Source: Prorocentrum cordatum (Eukaryota; Sar; Dinophyceae; Prorocentrales; Prorocentraceae). From it: a DNA stretch of 62,000 bases. This document shows, piece after piece, positions 10,238-20,170 of the stretch. The first letter of the stretch is position 1. The number at the start of each line of letters is the position of its first letter. The stretch spans positions 662,497-724,496 of the forward strand of contig CAUYUJ010018704.1 in NCBI GenBank assembly GCA_963575745.1, given 5' to 3'. A program made the translations under genes and the position numbers. A model generated the notes under the pieces. That model worked only from the letters and a program-made list of their open reading frames with translations. It was not told the DNA's origin and ran no database searches.

Positions 10238-10462
10238 GGACGCCCGAGTTATCCGCGGGGTAACTCGGGTCCGGGGTAACTCGGGTTTGGATTTCCAAGA
10301 AAGAAACCCGAGTTAGCCCTGACCCGAATTATCCCTGATGATTCGGGGCTCTGGGCGCCCGAGTTATCCGGGGTAACTCGGGTCCGGGGTAACTCGGGTT
10401 TGGATTCCCCAAAACAGAACCCGAGTTATCCCTGACCCGAGTTACCCCTGATGATTCGGGGC
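10238..10462. repeat. Tandem pair of about 110-bp hairpin-rich units
   Basis: Two units each containing CCGAGTTATCC, GGGGTAACTCGGGTTTGGAT, AACCCGAGTTA and TGATGATTCGGGGCTCTG. Within each unit AACTCGGGTT and AACCCGAGTT can pair as a stem. Confidence 0.75.
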
Positions 10463-10673
10463 TCTGACTTCTCCTCCCCCGAGCATCTTCCCCCCCCCCC
10501 GCTGAGCCAGGGGGTACGAGGCGGCCAGCTGCAGAATCGCCGCGGCCCAGCGCGCAGGCACCGCCCCCTCCGGCGCGGAGGCTGGCGCCGCGGGCGGCGC
10601 GGCGGGTGGCTCGTCGCCCGCACCTCGCGCAGGAGATCGGCTGCAGCATCGGTGTACCGAGGACGCACCCCGA

Positions 10674-10706
10674 ATGTGTATGTGTGTGTGTGTGTGTGTG
10701 TGTGCG
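10674..10706. repeat. (GT)n microsatellite
   Basis: About 15 GT dinucleotides. Confidence 0.95.
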
Positions 10707-11152
10707 TCGTCAAGTCTCCAACAAAAACAGCGCAGCATCTTCGTACATCTTCGTGCATCCGCGCACCTCTTCCGAAGTGTGCAGGCCCGACCAGAGGAAA
10801 CAAGTTTCAAGTTTGGGGTACGTAGGTGCTGCAGTCGATCTCCTGCTCGTGGGCATCGTTTCGCCGATCCCCATCCTTACGGGCTTGGCCTGGGCCCCGC
10901 TGGCCGATCTAGCCCGCAGATGGGGATTCTAGGCTGGGGCTTCGACAAGGGGGGGGGGATGGTGGGGATCGGGATGGGGTGGTGGTGGCAGTCCTACAGG
11001 ACGCAGGGGCCGTCCGACTGTCTCCAGGGCGTTCACAAATATGGCGCGGGAGCCCGACTCACCCCGTCTCCGCTCCGCTCTGCGTAGTTACTCGTCCTCA
11101 CTTCTCCTCCACCAATGGCGGTCCGGATGGGGATGGGGATCGGTTAACTAGC

Positions 11153-11312
11153 ATGGGGGAAACGGGTCCTGAGGGGAACGGGTCCTCGACCCTGGGGCCT
11201 CCCCCCAGGACGAGATCTTCGTCCCGAGTCGCTTTCTGAGAGTCCCGGGGCCTGTGGATAGCCCCGCGGGCCCGAAAACGGCGACAAACCTCAGGACCCG
11301 TTTCCCTCACCC
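11153..11312. mobile_element. Family I inverted-repeat element copy 1
   Basis: Left GGGGGAAACGGGTCCTGAGG, right CCTCAGGACCCGTTTCCCTC, about 20 bp of near-perfect inverse. The interior CCCGAGTCGCTTTCTGAG also appears at about 53340-53380. Copies are at 15468 and 51999. Confidence 0.75.
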
Positions 11313-11734
11313 AGACACCCGGCGAGATGATCTTTTCAGTGCGCGGCCCGGTCCCAACCCCTTCCCCGGATGGGGCTTTTCATCGCGGATCCATGCTGGA
11401 TGGCCCTCGGGCCCGATGACGGGACCCGAGGCAGAAATCGATGGAACACCGCCGCCGGATTGAAGCGCTCATGCCCTCGGAGGTCCAGTAAAGGAGAACA
11501 ATTAGTGACCCCCCCCCCGCCCCCCAAACTCAAAGTTGGCACGCGCGGGGGAGACTGCGGTCGAAGTGCAACTCATCAGACCCACCGCCGACCTTGAACA
11601 TTGGGGGGATGGGGGAGGCGTTGACGGATGAATGTGGCAGGAGTGCTTGCTATTCTTCTCCGAGGCCTGGATGAGTGTGGCACGAGTGTTTGGCTATGTT
11701 GTCCGAGGCCTGTCTGGGCAGGACCCGCTTTCCC

Positions 11735-11890
11735 CCCTGGAAGGGGCCCCAGGACACACAAACAAATACACACAAATAAAGATATTCCCCATATCTTCTG
11801 GGTTCCTGTCTTCCCCCCCACTTCCCACATTTTCCCCCATGTTCTGGGGAATCGAGGATTACTTGTGGCCGTGTGCTTCTCTTCCTCCTG
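11735..11890 (+). repeat. Dispersed repeat R1 copy
   Basis: GGGGCCCCAGGACACACAAA, AATACACACAAATAAAG, CCCATGTTCTGGGGAATCGA and GTGTGCTTCT match the 8998 copy in order and spacing. The uninterrupted CCCATGTTCTGGGGAATCGA here shows what the site of the nested element at 23023 looked like before insertion. Confidence 0.8.
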
Positions 11891-12071
11891 ACCCCTGGCG
11901 AGTTCGCAATGACACCCCGCCGGAGCACCCGCCGAGCGCAGGGGGTCGGCAGGCCGCGGGCACACGGGCCCGGCCGCGGCGGCCCCGCCGAGCGCGGGGC
12001 CCGCGAGCCGCGGCGGGCGCGGCGGCGCGGGCCGCCCCGCGCCTGGCCGGCCCTGCGCGGCGCTCGCCATC

Positions 12072-12198
12072 GCTCGGACGTCCATGTTTTGTGTTTTTGT
12101 TCGGTTTCGAATCGTGCGTGGGTTTTTCGCCAAATGGTCAAGGATGCTCCTCGATGGTCCTCGCCGAGGAAAAAACGCACACGTCCGAGCGATGCCAG
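12072..12198. mobile_element. Family F inverted-repeat element copy 1
   Basis: Ends CATCGCTCGGACGTCCATG and its inverse CACACGTCCGAGCGATGCC. Interior GTCAAGGATGCTCCTCGATG, then GTCCTCGCCGA, shared with 52776-52904. Confidence 0.75.
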
Positions 12199-12218
12199 GG
12201 GCGGGGCACGAGGCACAC

Positions 12219-12420
12219 TCGGCGGCGAGCGAGGGGGGGAAGTCAGAAGGAGACTGCCTCCTCGGAAGGCGGCGGGGCTTCTCAGGAGCCTTCGCGCCTC
12301 CTGAGAGGTTTTCCTGTGTCTTCGGGGGGTGGCTCAGAAAAGTTCTCGGAATGCCGGGGGACTTCCGAGCCTTCTGAGATGGCCGTCTCCTTCTCATTCC
12401 CCCCCCTCGCTCGCCGCCGA
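12219..12420. mobile_element. Family C inverted-repeat element copy 2
   Basis: 202 bp, TCGGCGGCGAGCGAGGGGGG to CCCCTCGCTCGCCGCCGA, flanked by CACAC at 12214-12218 and 12421-12425 (5-bp target duplication). The arms pair over about 60 bp. Plus-strand order is CTTCTCAGGAG..CCTTCTGAGATGG. It lies 20 bp from the family F element. Confidence 0.85.
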
Positions 12421-12429
12421 CACACACCG

Positions 12430-13150
12430 TCGGGGGGGGGGGGCTTCTGCCCGGTCGGCGGCGACGACAGGGGCGAATAGCCCAGGGGCGGGCATCACAC
12501 GCATTCGCCCGGGAGCCCTGGCGAAGACAGGGGTCATCGGCGCATGCGGAATGCATGTATTGCTCTCCCCTGGGCTATCCGCCCCTGTCGTCGCCTCTGA
12601 CTCAGCGTGTCGCCACGGCGGCCCCGGCGACGTTCCGGTAACAGCGGAGGCCAGTCCACAAGAAACCGTCCACAAGAGACCCAACCCTGAGACCCCAGGG
12701 CGTCCATTGACTTTTGGCGTGGGAGCGTCACGCTCTCCGTGAGCAAAACCAAAAAGGATCGAGACCCAAGGAGCCCAGGGCACCCTGGAAGCAGACAGGG
12801 CGTTTCTGGGCATGGGCCCCCACTGTAGGTCGGGCAGGTCCTACAGGCGGGTCTTGGCAGACGCATGAAAAATAGCCAAAACACAGTCAGACAGAAAACC
12901 AGAGAGCACGAAAAGTCGTCCCGTGGTTGCTCTTACTGTTCTTGTATATTCTTCCCGTAGAAGGACGTGCCGGACTTGACGCTGGTGTCTACCAGCGCGA
13001 CGAGGAGCCGGGTGGCAGCGAGCAGCAAAAAACGGCACGACGCGACGACGACCACCGACAGACGGCAGACGAACGACACAGGCGCGGGAGGGAGGGGAAG
13101 GAGGGGTGGGAGTGGTGGGGGGAGGGGGAGGCGCGCGCCCGCGCGCGCGC
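12430..13150. other. No supported gene
   Basis: Mixed GC-rich DNA. 12480-12590 contains an inverted pair (AATAGCCCAGGGGCGGGC / GGGCTATCCGCCCCTG) that may be a further hairpin element. Short frames only. Confidence 0.4.
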
Positions 13151-13155
13151 TCAGC

Positions 13156-13309
13156 TAGGGGGCCACATGTGAACCCTACCCCTACCCCGAACGATTTCTG
13201 AGGGGGAGGGTGGGGTTCACTTCGTTCGGGAGCTCCCGAGCGAAGTGAACGCCACCCTCCCCCTCAGAAATCGTGGGGGGTAGGGGTAGGGTTCGCATGT
13301 GGCCCCCTA
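13156..13309. mobile_element. Full-length foldback element K (154 bp)
   Basis: The whole element is one near-perfect palindrome: the left arm from TAGGGGGCCACATG pairs with the right arm to CATGTGGCCCCCTA over about 77 bp with roughly five mismatches, centred on GGGAGCTCCC. It is flanked by TCAGC at 13151-13155 and 13310-13314, a perfect 5-bp target duplication. No other copy noticed in the window. Confidence 0.85.
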
Positions 13310-13847
13310 TCAGCTGCCCCGGCGACACGCTGCAGTCGGGGTTGCTTGGAGAGGGCACGCCTTCCGAGGGCCACATCGCCACAGGCATGCAGAGGGCATG
13401 GGCCGCGAGGCACAGGGCGCAAGGGCGCCCTTGATCTGGCAGGGCCGACCTCTGGCGTAGTGGGCCAGCACCGGCGGCACGACACGCTGAGAAACCTTTT
13501 CGGACCCCATTCGGTACAAGGGGAAACGAGAAATACATAGCGAACGACAGGCTGCACCAGTGCCAGACGACAGCCCAGCAAAAGGCACTGCGCACGTGGC
13601 CTGCAATCCTGCGGCTGGGTATCACCAAATGTGTCCACACGGGCTTCCCGTCGAGCTGGCCGGAAACGCTCGGGGCCTCGACGCTGGGGGACTGGGAAAT
13701 CGATGGCGTGCCGCTCGAAAGCGCGGTGGGCCAGAACCGGCCCGAGCGACGCGCGGTCCTCCAACTCCCCACCGCACACCGAAGCTCGGTGAGAAGAAAG
13801 ACACCCCAGCTTCCCAGCCAGTGGGGCGCTGGAGTGCCTACCCCGAG

Positions 13848-14012
13848 TTTCCTCATAAGCGTAGGGGGGGGCGACACCCCCGCCGACAGCCCCACATCGA
13901 CCCCCGACGCGGGCAGCCACCGCGCGCCGAAGGCGCTCCGACCCACGTCGCGGCGCGACGACGAGGCGAGGTTGACCCCCGTGGTGGGGGTGCCCCCCCA
14001 CGCTTATGAAGA
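13848..14012. mobile_element. Inverted-repeat element L
   Basis: Left TCATAAGCGTAGGGGGGGGC then GACACCCCC; right GGGGTGCCCCCCCACGCTTA, then TGAAG. About 165 bp between the arms. Flanks CCCGAG and CCCAGAG are only roughly alike, so the duplication is uncertain. Confidence 0.55.
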
Positions 14013-14189
14013 AGCCCAGAGTACAGTGACCCGTATCATAAGGACGAGGGATAAGGACGCAAGGGCCTTGGAAGGCCATGTCGACGCTTCGCTGGCAGGG
14101 CGCGGCCAGCGAAAGCTGACAAAGATGGGCCGAAGGGGAAGGATACAAGGGCAACCTCGGGAAAGCTGCTCATCCTTACCATGCGGGTT

Positions 14190-14510
14190 GACGCTATGCA
14201 CCGCATTCCTTTGCCGAGCTCCTCGGCTCCTTGGCCCGACCAAACGGCGTGTGGCATCGCATCGAGCCCCAACTTCCCAGCCAGCTTCCCGGCTAGTGGG
14301 CCGCTGGAGTTCCTCCACTTATAGGCACCGACGTCCTTCGCAGAGCTCTTCGGCTCCGTTGGCCCGACCAGACGGCGTGTGGCATCGCATGGAGCCCCAA
14401 CTTCCCAGCCAGCTATACCCCGCCGGTGCTGCGCTGGAGTTCCTCTACTTAGGCACCGCATTCCTTCGCCGAACTCCTCGGCTCCATGGGCCCGGCCAGA
14501 CGACGTGCGG
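14190..14510. repeat. Tandem repeat, about 120-bp unit, three copies
   Basis: Each unit contains GCACCG..CCTTCGC(C/A)GAGCTC, TCGGCTCC..GGCCCG, GACGGCGTGTGGCATCGCAT and CCCCAACTTCCCAGCCAGC. A related single block lies near 13790-13840. Confidence 0.75.
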
Positions 14511-14514
14511 AAAT

Positions 14515-14725
14515 TCTTGAGCAGGGAACGGCCGTCCCAGCATTCCTATAGTCATACCATGAACTGTTCTTAGAACACAAAAATGTGCTGAGAACAAACA
14601 CAATGTTCTTAGAACATAAACCCGACGTATTAAAACAAGCCAGTCCCAGCCAGAAATGTTCTAAGAACATTTCGTGGGAGCCACAAAAGGTTCTTAGAAC
14701 ATTGTTTGGTGGGGCTAGAGGCGAG
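14515..14725. repeat. Dispersed repeat R3 copy 2 with palindromes
   Basis: TTGAGCAGGGAACGGCCGTC opens it. The AATGTTCTTAGAACAT and ATGTTCTAAGAACAT near-palindromes are spaced along it, the latter at 14657-14671. Matches R3 at 8528. Confidence 0.65.
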
Positions 14726-15070
14726 CCGGAACGCTTCGCCCCTGCTTGCAACTCTCGCATTCGGGCCCCCTCCGGCCTGCGCGTCGGAGCCGGGCGCGTC
14801 GCCGGCCCTGCGGAGCGACGCGGCCGAGCCGCGGCGCGGCAGCCCCGGCGGGCGCGGGGCCTCGAGGCGGCGCGCCCCGAAGGGGGGGGGCCGAGGGGGG
14901 GGGGCGGCCTCTGAGAAGCCACGGGGGGGCCCGGGCCCTCCAGGCTTCGAAGCAGCCCTGCGTTTTTGTCCGTCTGTGTTGCTTGCCCCCGCCCTCGTCG
15001 AGGGCCTCTGAGCAGCCCTCGCAGAAGCCTCGAGTGCCCTTCTGAATGGGCCCCAGCCTTCTCTCAGGAG

Positions 15071-15346
15071 TCAGGAGCCCTGCCGATGCCTTCTCAGAAG
15101 GCCCCCCCCCCCGCGCCACCCCTTGAGCGCGACGCCGAGGACCAGGGGCGGCGCGGGCGGCGGCAACGGCCGCGAGGCCGCGTTGCGGGGAGGCCGGCCC
15201 TCGGCGCAGACCACGGCGGGGCCGCCCATGATGGCGGTGCCGAGGGCGCCGAGGGCGTCAGAGGAGAGCGGGGGGGGGGCGGGGTGCTGCCCGCAGGCGT
15301 ATGAATTCGGTGCGCTGCCGTTCGAGCCGGAGAAAGATAGGAGCAC
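15071..15346 (-). CDS. Possible exon of an unknown protein
   Basis: The minus-strand frame reads NSYACGQHPAPPPLSSDALG and then TAIMGGPAVVCAEGRPPRNA, with strongly G/C-ending codons. A second frame just upstream (15405 to 15330) reads LWQPDEPFLGGIVAAVRAR, so an intron or frameshift may lie between. No domain recognised. Offered as a weak coding trace only. Confidence 0.25.
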   Translation of the reverse strand: MLLSFSGSNGSAPNSYACGQHPAPPPLSSDALGALGTAIMGGPAVVCAEGRPPRNAASRPLPPPAPPLVLGVALKGWRGGGGLLRRHRQGS

Positions 15347-15467
15347 CTCGCGCGCACCGCTGCCACGATGCCGCCAAGGAAAGGCTCATCAGGCTGCCAC
15401 AACACGTGTGTGTGGGGCAGAGGGCACAGCCTAGCTCCACCAGAAGGTTCCTCCCACGCTCATCCCT

Positions 15468-15636
15468 GGCATGAGGAAAAGGGGTCCTGAGGGAAACCGC
15501 GTCCCAGACCCTGGGGCTATTTCTGGGAACATGTTTTCATTCCGAGCCTGTTTCTGGCGGCCCAGGGGTCCAAGAGGGGCCCTGAGAGTCCGAACGTGGC
15601 CAAAACAAATCACGACCCATGCCCTCAGGACCTCTT
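15468..15636. mobile_element. Family I inverted-repeat element copy 2
   Basis: Left GGCATGAGGAAAAGGGGTCC then TGAGGGAAACCG; right CATGCCCTCAGGACCTCTTT. The inner block CCAGACCCTGGGGC matches the other copies. Confidence 0.6.
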
Positions 15637-15760
15637 TCATTTGTTGTTTGTTTTCTTGATCGATCGATAATCCCACCAGCCCTTTAGGGCGTCGGTGGTT
15701 TAACGAGTTTCCTCTTCCACCCCTCCTTCTTCCCCTTCGGGGAGGGGTTTACCCCTCCCC

Positions 15761-17125
15761 CTACCCCCTCCCCACTGACCTGGACAGGGGGGGCCGCGAT
15801 CGGTCGATCTTGGACGCCCCTGGGAGGGCTAAAATTCGACACCCCTCACGAGGATCGTGGCTCCTGAGGGGGGGGCTGAAATTTAGGAACCCCCCTTCGT
15901 TGATCGATCTCCTCCAAGATGGCTCCGAGAGACGTCTTGGACCCCCTCTTGGGCCCTGCGCGCGGGCGGGCGGAGCGCCGCCCGCCCGCCCGCAAGGCCC
16001 AAGAGCCCACCAAAACGTTCGAAGATACTTCCAAGACGCCACCAGGGAAGAGGAAGATGAGGAAGAGGAGGAGGAGGAGCAGGAGGTGAGGGAGGAGGAG
16101 GAGGAGGAGGAGAAGGCGGAGGAGGAGGAAGAGGGGGAGGAGAACAGCTGCCGATCATCGGCGCTCTTCGTTCGAGCGCTTGGTGTAGGATGGACTGGTG
16201 GGGATACGCGAAGCGTCAAGAATTCTGTCAAGTTCCTGCGGTGCAGGCCCTGGTTGCCGTGCATAGACTGCAGCAGTGATCGCGCTACAGGTCCGGCGCG
16301 CATCGTCATGATGATGTCTACTTGCGGCCGCTTGACTACTGCAAACGGGCGGATGTTCGCACAGAATTCAAACACGTCGTCCTGGCGGTGAATCTGCAGA
16401 AGGCTATCACCACGGGTGCTGTTGGTATACACGTTGGTTCCTTTCGAGCGAAGTACGACTTCTTTAAAAGCTTCTAGGAAAGAACGGTTCTTTTGGGACA
16501 AAGATACAGAATAATAGAATCCATTGCCTCGCTGATGGCATCCAAACGAACCATCGGCATCGCAAAATCCAGCTGCGTACGCAGACACTTCATCTTCTGA
16601 CGAGCACAGCGACCGCAATTGAGTAATGTACATTTGGGCAGTAGTATTATCAAGACTGCTTACCCTTAGTGCACGCAGCTCCCCCTGCAATTGAACTCTT
16701 GCCTGACGTACTGAATCGGCCAGCTGCCGGCCACCAATTCCAGGAAATAAATCTCTGCGCTGAAGCAGCATGTTCGCCTGTGGCCGTTTGATGCACAAAC
16801 CAGAACCACACAAATCCTCCAATGCAGGGAAAACCGTGAATCCACTGAGTTGCCATTGGTACATTGGGCGACAATTCGAACTTTTAGTTTTTCGCCATTC
16901 GTACACTCCCCCCCCGTATACAAGATGGAAGCAATCCAAAGAGCGCCTCGACTCCGCTGAAATTGATGCTGAAATGCTCATCTGGGGTTGAATCATGTGG
17001 CCCTTTTTGCTATACATTATGCTGCCGTCTCCATCGAAAAAGCCTCCTCGCCAATGTGAGTGAATCGCAAATGTGCAGCCGGGTCGTTTCCTCAACATCA
17101 AACTGGAACCGGAAACTGCCTGCAA
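15761..17125 (-). CDS. LAGLIDADG homing-endonuclease-like protein, two domains
   Basis: 454-residue minus-strand frame. Two LAGLIDADG motifs are clear: GGFFDGDGS at residues 27-35 and AGFCDADGS at 185-193, with presumed metal-binding aspartates D33 and D191. Each is followed by the family's usual order: beta strands, a GG turn (71-73 in the first), then a Lys-Arg-Pro-Gln motif (IKRPQ 112-116, VKRPQ 264-268). Two motifs in one chain fit the monomeric, DNA-cutting class, which makes rare double-strand breaks during spread of introns or inteins. Residues after about 310 (before 16195) are poly-Ser from a (TCC)n tract, then GC-rich sequence, and are probably not native. Both acidic residues remain, so it may be intact, but no host intron or intein flanks it. 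The start at 17125 is the first ATG in frame, 24 residues before motif 1; an upstream exon is possible. Confidence 0.75.
   Translation of the reverse strand: MQAVSGSSLMLRKRPGCTFAIHSHWRGGFFDGDGSIMYSKKGHMIQPQMSISASISAESRRSLDCFHLVYGGGVYEWRKTKSSNCRPMYQWQLSGFTVFPALEDLCGSGLCIKRPQANMLLQRRDLFPGIGGRQLADSVRQARVQLQGELRALRVSSLDNTTAQMYITQLRSLCSSEDEVSAYAAGFCDADGSFGCHQRGNGFYYSVSLSQKNRSFLEAFKEVVLRSKGTNVYTNSTRGDSLLQIHRQDDVFEFCANIRPFAVVKRPQVDIIMTMRAGPVARSLLQSMHGNQGLHRRNLTEFLTLRVSPPVHPTPSARTKSADDRQLFSSPSSSSSAFSSSSSSSLTSCSSSSSSSSSSSLVASWKYLRTFWWALGPCGRAGGAPPARAQGPRGGPRRLSEPSWRRSINEGGFLNFSPPLRSHDPREGCRILALPGASKIDRSRPPLSRSVGRG
16045..16143. repeat. (GGA)n tract
   Basis: GGAAGAGGAAGATGAGG passing into GGAGGAGGA. 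It encodes the poly-Ser stretch in the minus-strand LAGLIDADG frame and marks where that frame stops looking native. Confidence 0.9.
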
Positions 17126-17224
17126 CGCGAATCAACTGAACTGTTGCGCCCTCACAGCCCTGAATCGTTCAAAGACACCATGTCTGGTACGTTGACCATT
17201 GGAACCCGTCAAACTCCTGAAATT

Positions 17225-18680
17225 GTCTTGAAACGAATGCACGCGGCGCTGAAACAGCGAGAACCACATGTTGAAGAATCACCGCCCGCAGTCCGTTAAA
17301 CTCTTGCAATTTGTTAAAACGAATGTCCACGACGTTAAGGTAAGAACCACATTTTGAAAAGGAACCGCCCCCCATCAGGAACCTGTTCACATGTTTTGGA
17401 AAGAATGCTCGCGGCGCTCAGGCGAACACCACATTTCCTGGACCGCCCCCCCCCATCCTGGGAACTACTGTAACTTGTTAAGCTTCGGGATCATAAACGT
17501 TGAAGGTGTGTCAAGCGAAACGCCCGGCCCCACCCTTCCGACTGGCCTTTAGGTGCGACATTGGGAAGTCATTATAAGCAGAAGAAATGGAGGAGGAGGA
17601 AGAGGAAGACGAGGAAGTGGAGGAGGAGGAGGACCAACGTAAAGCCAAGAGCCATCAATGATTTTGTCATACGCCACAAGTTCCTACAAGGACAGATTTT
17701 CGCTGTGGGAACTTGCCCGTTGGAAGAGAACCGTCTGAAGTTTTCAACCATGCCAACACACCCATCTTGGGACTGCAACGCCGCGAATCAATGTCGTGCC
17801 AGAGCACCATTCCCGGGACTTGAACGCCGCAAATCAACGCGACTGTCGCGTCCTGCCAATCCGAAATCATGCCGAAACATCATTTCGGAAGCGCCACCCA
17901 TAAGGATTCGTGAAGCTGCTGAAAGCTATCAGAATGAATGTGCGCGGCGCTACAGCGAGAACCACATGTTGAAAAGAAGCCGCTACCCATCCGCGAAACT
18001 CTTGCATATGTTCCCCAATCAGACCTTGCCTCTGTAGGGGTCCTAGCGGATTCATATGGTTAAATTGGGTTTGTCGCCGAATTTCGCTGCACGCCCGGGT
18101 GCCCGGGTGCCCCGGGGTGCCCGGGGCCCGGGTGCCGGGGGGGGGCCCGGGGGTGCCCGGGTGCCCGGGTGCCCGGGCGTGCCCGGGGGTGCGCCCTATA
18201 GCCCTAAGCCCTATAGCCCTATAGCCCTATAGCCCAATAGCCCAATAGCCCTATAGCGCTACAACTCTATAGCCCTATAGCTCGATAGCCCTATAGCTCT
18301 ATAGCCCTATAGCCCTGATTGGGTTTTTCTCCGTATCATTTAAGACAAATGTGCGCGGCGCGAAAACGACAACCACATTTTGAAAACCGCCAGCTCTTCG
18401 CCCGTGAAACTGCTGCAAACTTTCAACAAAAAATTGTGCGCGGCGCGAAAGCGAGGACCACATTTTGAAACGGTACCACCCGCAATTCGCGAAACTGTTG
18501 CAAAACTAAAAAACGAATGCGCGCGGCGCTCAGGCGAGAACACATTTCGAAAGCCGCCCGCCTTCAATCCGCGAAACTCTTGCAAACCTCTAAGACGAGT
18601 GCGCGCGGCGCTGATGCGACAAGCACATGTTGAAAACCACCCGCCCTCCATCCGTGAAGCTGTTGCAAAATCCAAGAATC
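17225..18680 (+). repeat. Interspersed repeat of about 85 bp (R5), several copies
   Basis: Units run CGAATGTGCGCGGCGCT, GCGAGAACCACATTTTGAAA, then CCGCCC..ATCCGCGAAACT and CTTGCAAA. Copies are near 17235, 17320, 17400, 17930, 18350, 18430, 18510 and 18590. The family reappears inverted at 27660-27990. Confidence 0.7.
18088..18316. repeat. GGGTGCCC octamers followed by CCCTATAG octamers
   Basis: About 105 bp of CCCGGGTGCCCGGG steps, then about 125 bp of TATAGCCC/CCCTATAG. The second resembles a telomere-type repeat in form, but differs from the plant/algal TTTAGGG motif. It sits between R5 units. Confidence 0.85.
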
Positions 18681-18834
18681 AGGAACACAGCTGGTGAGGA
18701 TTCGTCAAAGAGAAACCCAGAACAAGATTACGACTTTCCACCCGAAGCGGAATCTTAAGACAGGACAGCTCGTCGCCCTACCGACCGGTCTCCGTATGCG
18801 ACAGGGGGGACTTGTCCAGAAGGAAGCGAGGGAT

Positions 18835-19148
18835 GGAGGAGGAGGAGGAGGAGGAGGAGGAGGAGGAAAGAGGAGGAGGAAGAGAGGTGGAGGAAGTGGA
18901 GGAGGAGGAGGTGGAGGAAGAGAGGGATGGAGGAAGAGGAGGAGGAGGAGGAGGAGGAGGAGGAGAGGAGGAGGAGGAGGAGGAGCGAACGTAACCTTTG
19001 GAGGAGGAGGAGGAGGAGGAGGAAGAGGAGGAGGAGGAGGAGGCGGCGGCGGAGGCGGAGGCGGAGGCGGAGACAGAGGCTGAGGCGGAGGCGGCGGAGG
19101 CGGAGGAGGCGGAGGAGGAGGAGGAGGAGGAGGACGAGGAGGTGGAGG
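18835..19148. repeat. Long (GGA)n tract with GGC-rich segment
   Basis: About 310 bp of GGAGGAGGA, with a GGCGGCGGAGGCGGAGG phase near 19040-19110. Poly-Gly, poly-Glu, poly-Arg and poly-Pro frames through it are artefacts. Confidence 0.9.
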
Positions 19149-19567
19149 AAAGAGGAACACGCGCCTGGGTGCGCCGCGAGGCGCGGCTGCTCGCGAGGGG
19201 GTCTGGGCCCACACACCCCTCCGCCGAGACTCTTCGACGAGCCCAGAGATCCGACGTCGTGATCTTTTCCTCAAGGGGGTGCCCGGAAGTGTCGACTCAC
19301 TCCCCAGGACCGGTTCTTCATCCAGAGTTGATTTTCGACGGTCCCGAGGCCCGGCGAGGGCCCCTAGAGGGCGGAGGTTGCGAGAAACCTTGGCCTTGAT
19401 TTTTTTAATGCGTTGGATCTCTGGGAGGGCGGGGGGGATCGGGGCCGTTCGCCCGCCCCCGCTCGCGGCACCTCGCGCCGGAGGGGTGGGGGGCGAGAGG
19501 GGGCAGGCCTTCTCGGCAGGCGACGGGGCTTCTCGGGCGCCCTCTGGCCTTCTGTGGAGGCCTCCTG

Positions 19568-19786
19568 GATGGGGTCCGAGCAGATGGGGCCGAAGAATCG
19601 CGCCGCATCGCCGGTGCACCCCCGATGTATCGCCGATGCATCGCCAATGCATCGCCGACGCATCGGCGACGTCGGCGATGCATCGGCCAGGTCGGCGTGG
19701 GTAAAAACGGGCTCCGCATGGAGCCGCATCGCCGAGGCATCGGTGATGCGGCGCGATCCTGCGACCCCTCCTGATCCGACCCCATC
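19568..19786. mobile_element. Family G inverted-repeat element copy 1
   Basis: Left arm GATGGGGTCCGAGCAGATGG, then CGCGCCGCATCGCC; right arm its inverse to CGACCCCATC, about 49 bp pairing. The interior is ATCGCCGATGCATCGCC repeats. Copy 2 is at 39028-39224. Confidence 0.75.
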
Positions 19787-19807
19787 TACGGGGGCCTAGA
19801 TTCTGGG

Positions 19808-19981
19808 ACGTGCCATCGCTCGGACGTGCATCCCCCGTACACTTTTCGGCTTCGTGCGTCTGTTTTTTTCGCGATCCCCCGTGCACTTTTCGGCTTCGTG
19901 CGTGTGTTTTTTTCGCAAGGTGGTCCAAAACGACCTTCGATGGCCCCCGCCGAGAAAAAGTGCACACGTCAGAACGATATC
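19808..19981. mobile_element. Family F inverted-repeat element copy 2, internally duplicated
   Basis: CATCGCTCGGACGTGCATCC at left and the degenerate inverse GTGCACACGTCAGAACGAT at right. The segment CCCCCGT(G/A)CACTTTTCGGC, then TTCGTGCGT, is repeated twice, making it longer than the other copies. Confidence 0.65.
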
Positions 19982-19989
19982 AAGGAGGA

Positions 19990-20170
19990 ACCCGTAGGCC
20001 TACTAGTACGAAGGCCGAGTGCAAGGACGGCCGTACGAAAAACGGCTACGTACGGCTACTAGTGCGACTGCGACGTGCACAGCCGAGCGTAGGAGTAATG
20101 CTACGCTTACGCCTACTAGTACGACCGCCGAGCGTACGAGTAGGACGCAGCGGCCTACCAGTACGACGCC
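19990..20170. repeat. CTACTAGTACGA-type repeats
   Basis: Four diverged units containing GCCTACTAGTACGA and GCCGAGCGTACGA, rich in CTAG and GTAC palindromes. Confidence 0.6.

Noticed and set aside
11576-12556. 326-residue minus-strand frame
   Set aside because: It runs through R1, family F and family C elements, which account for nearly its whole length.
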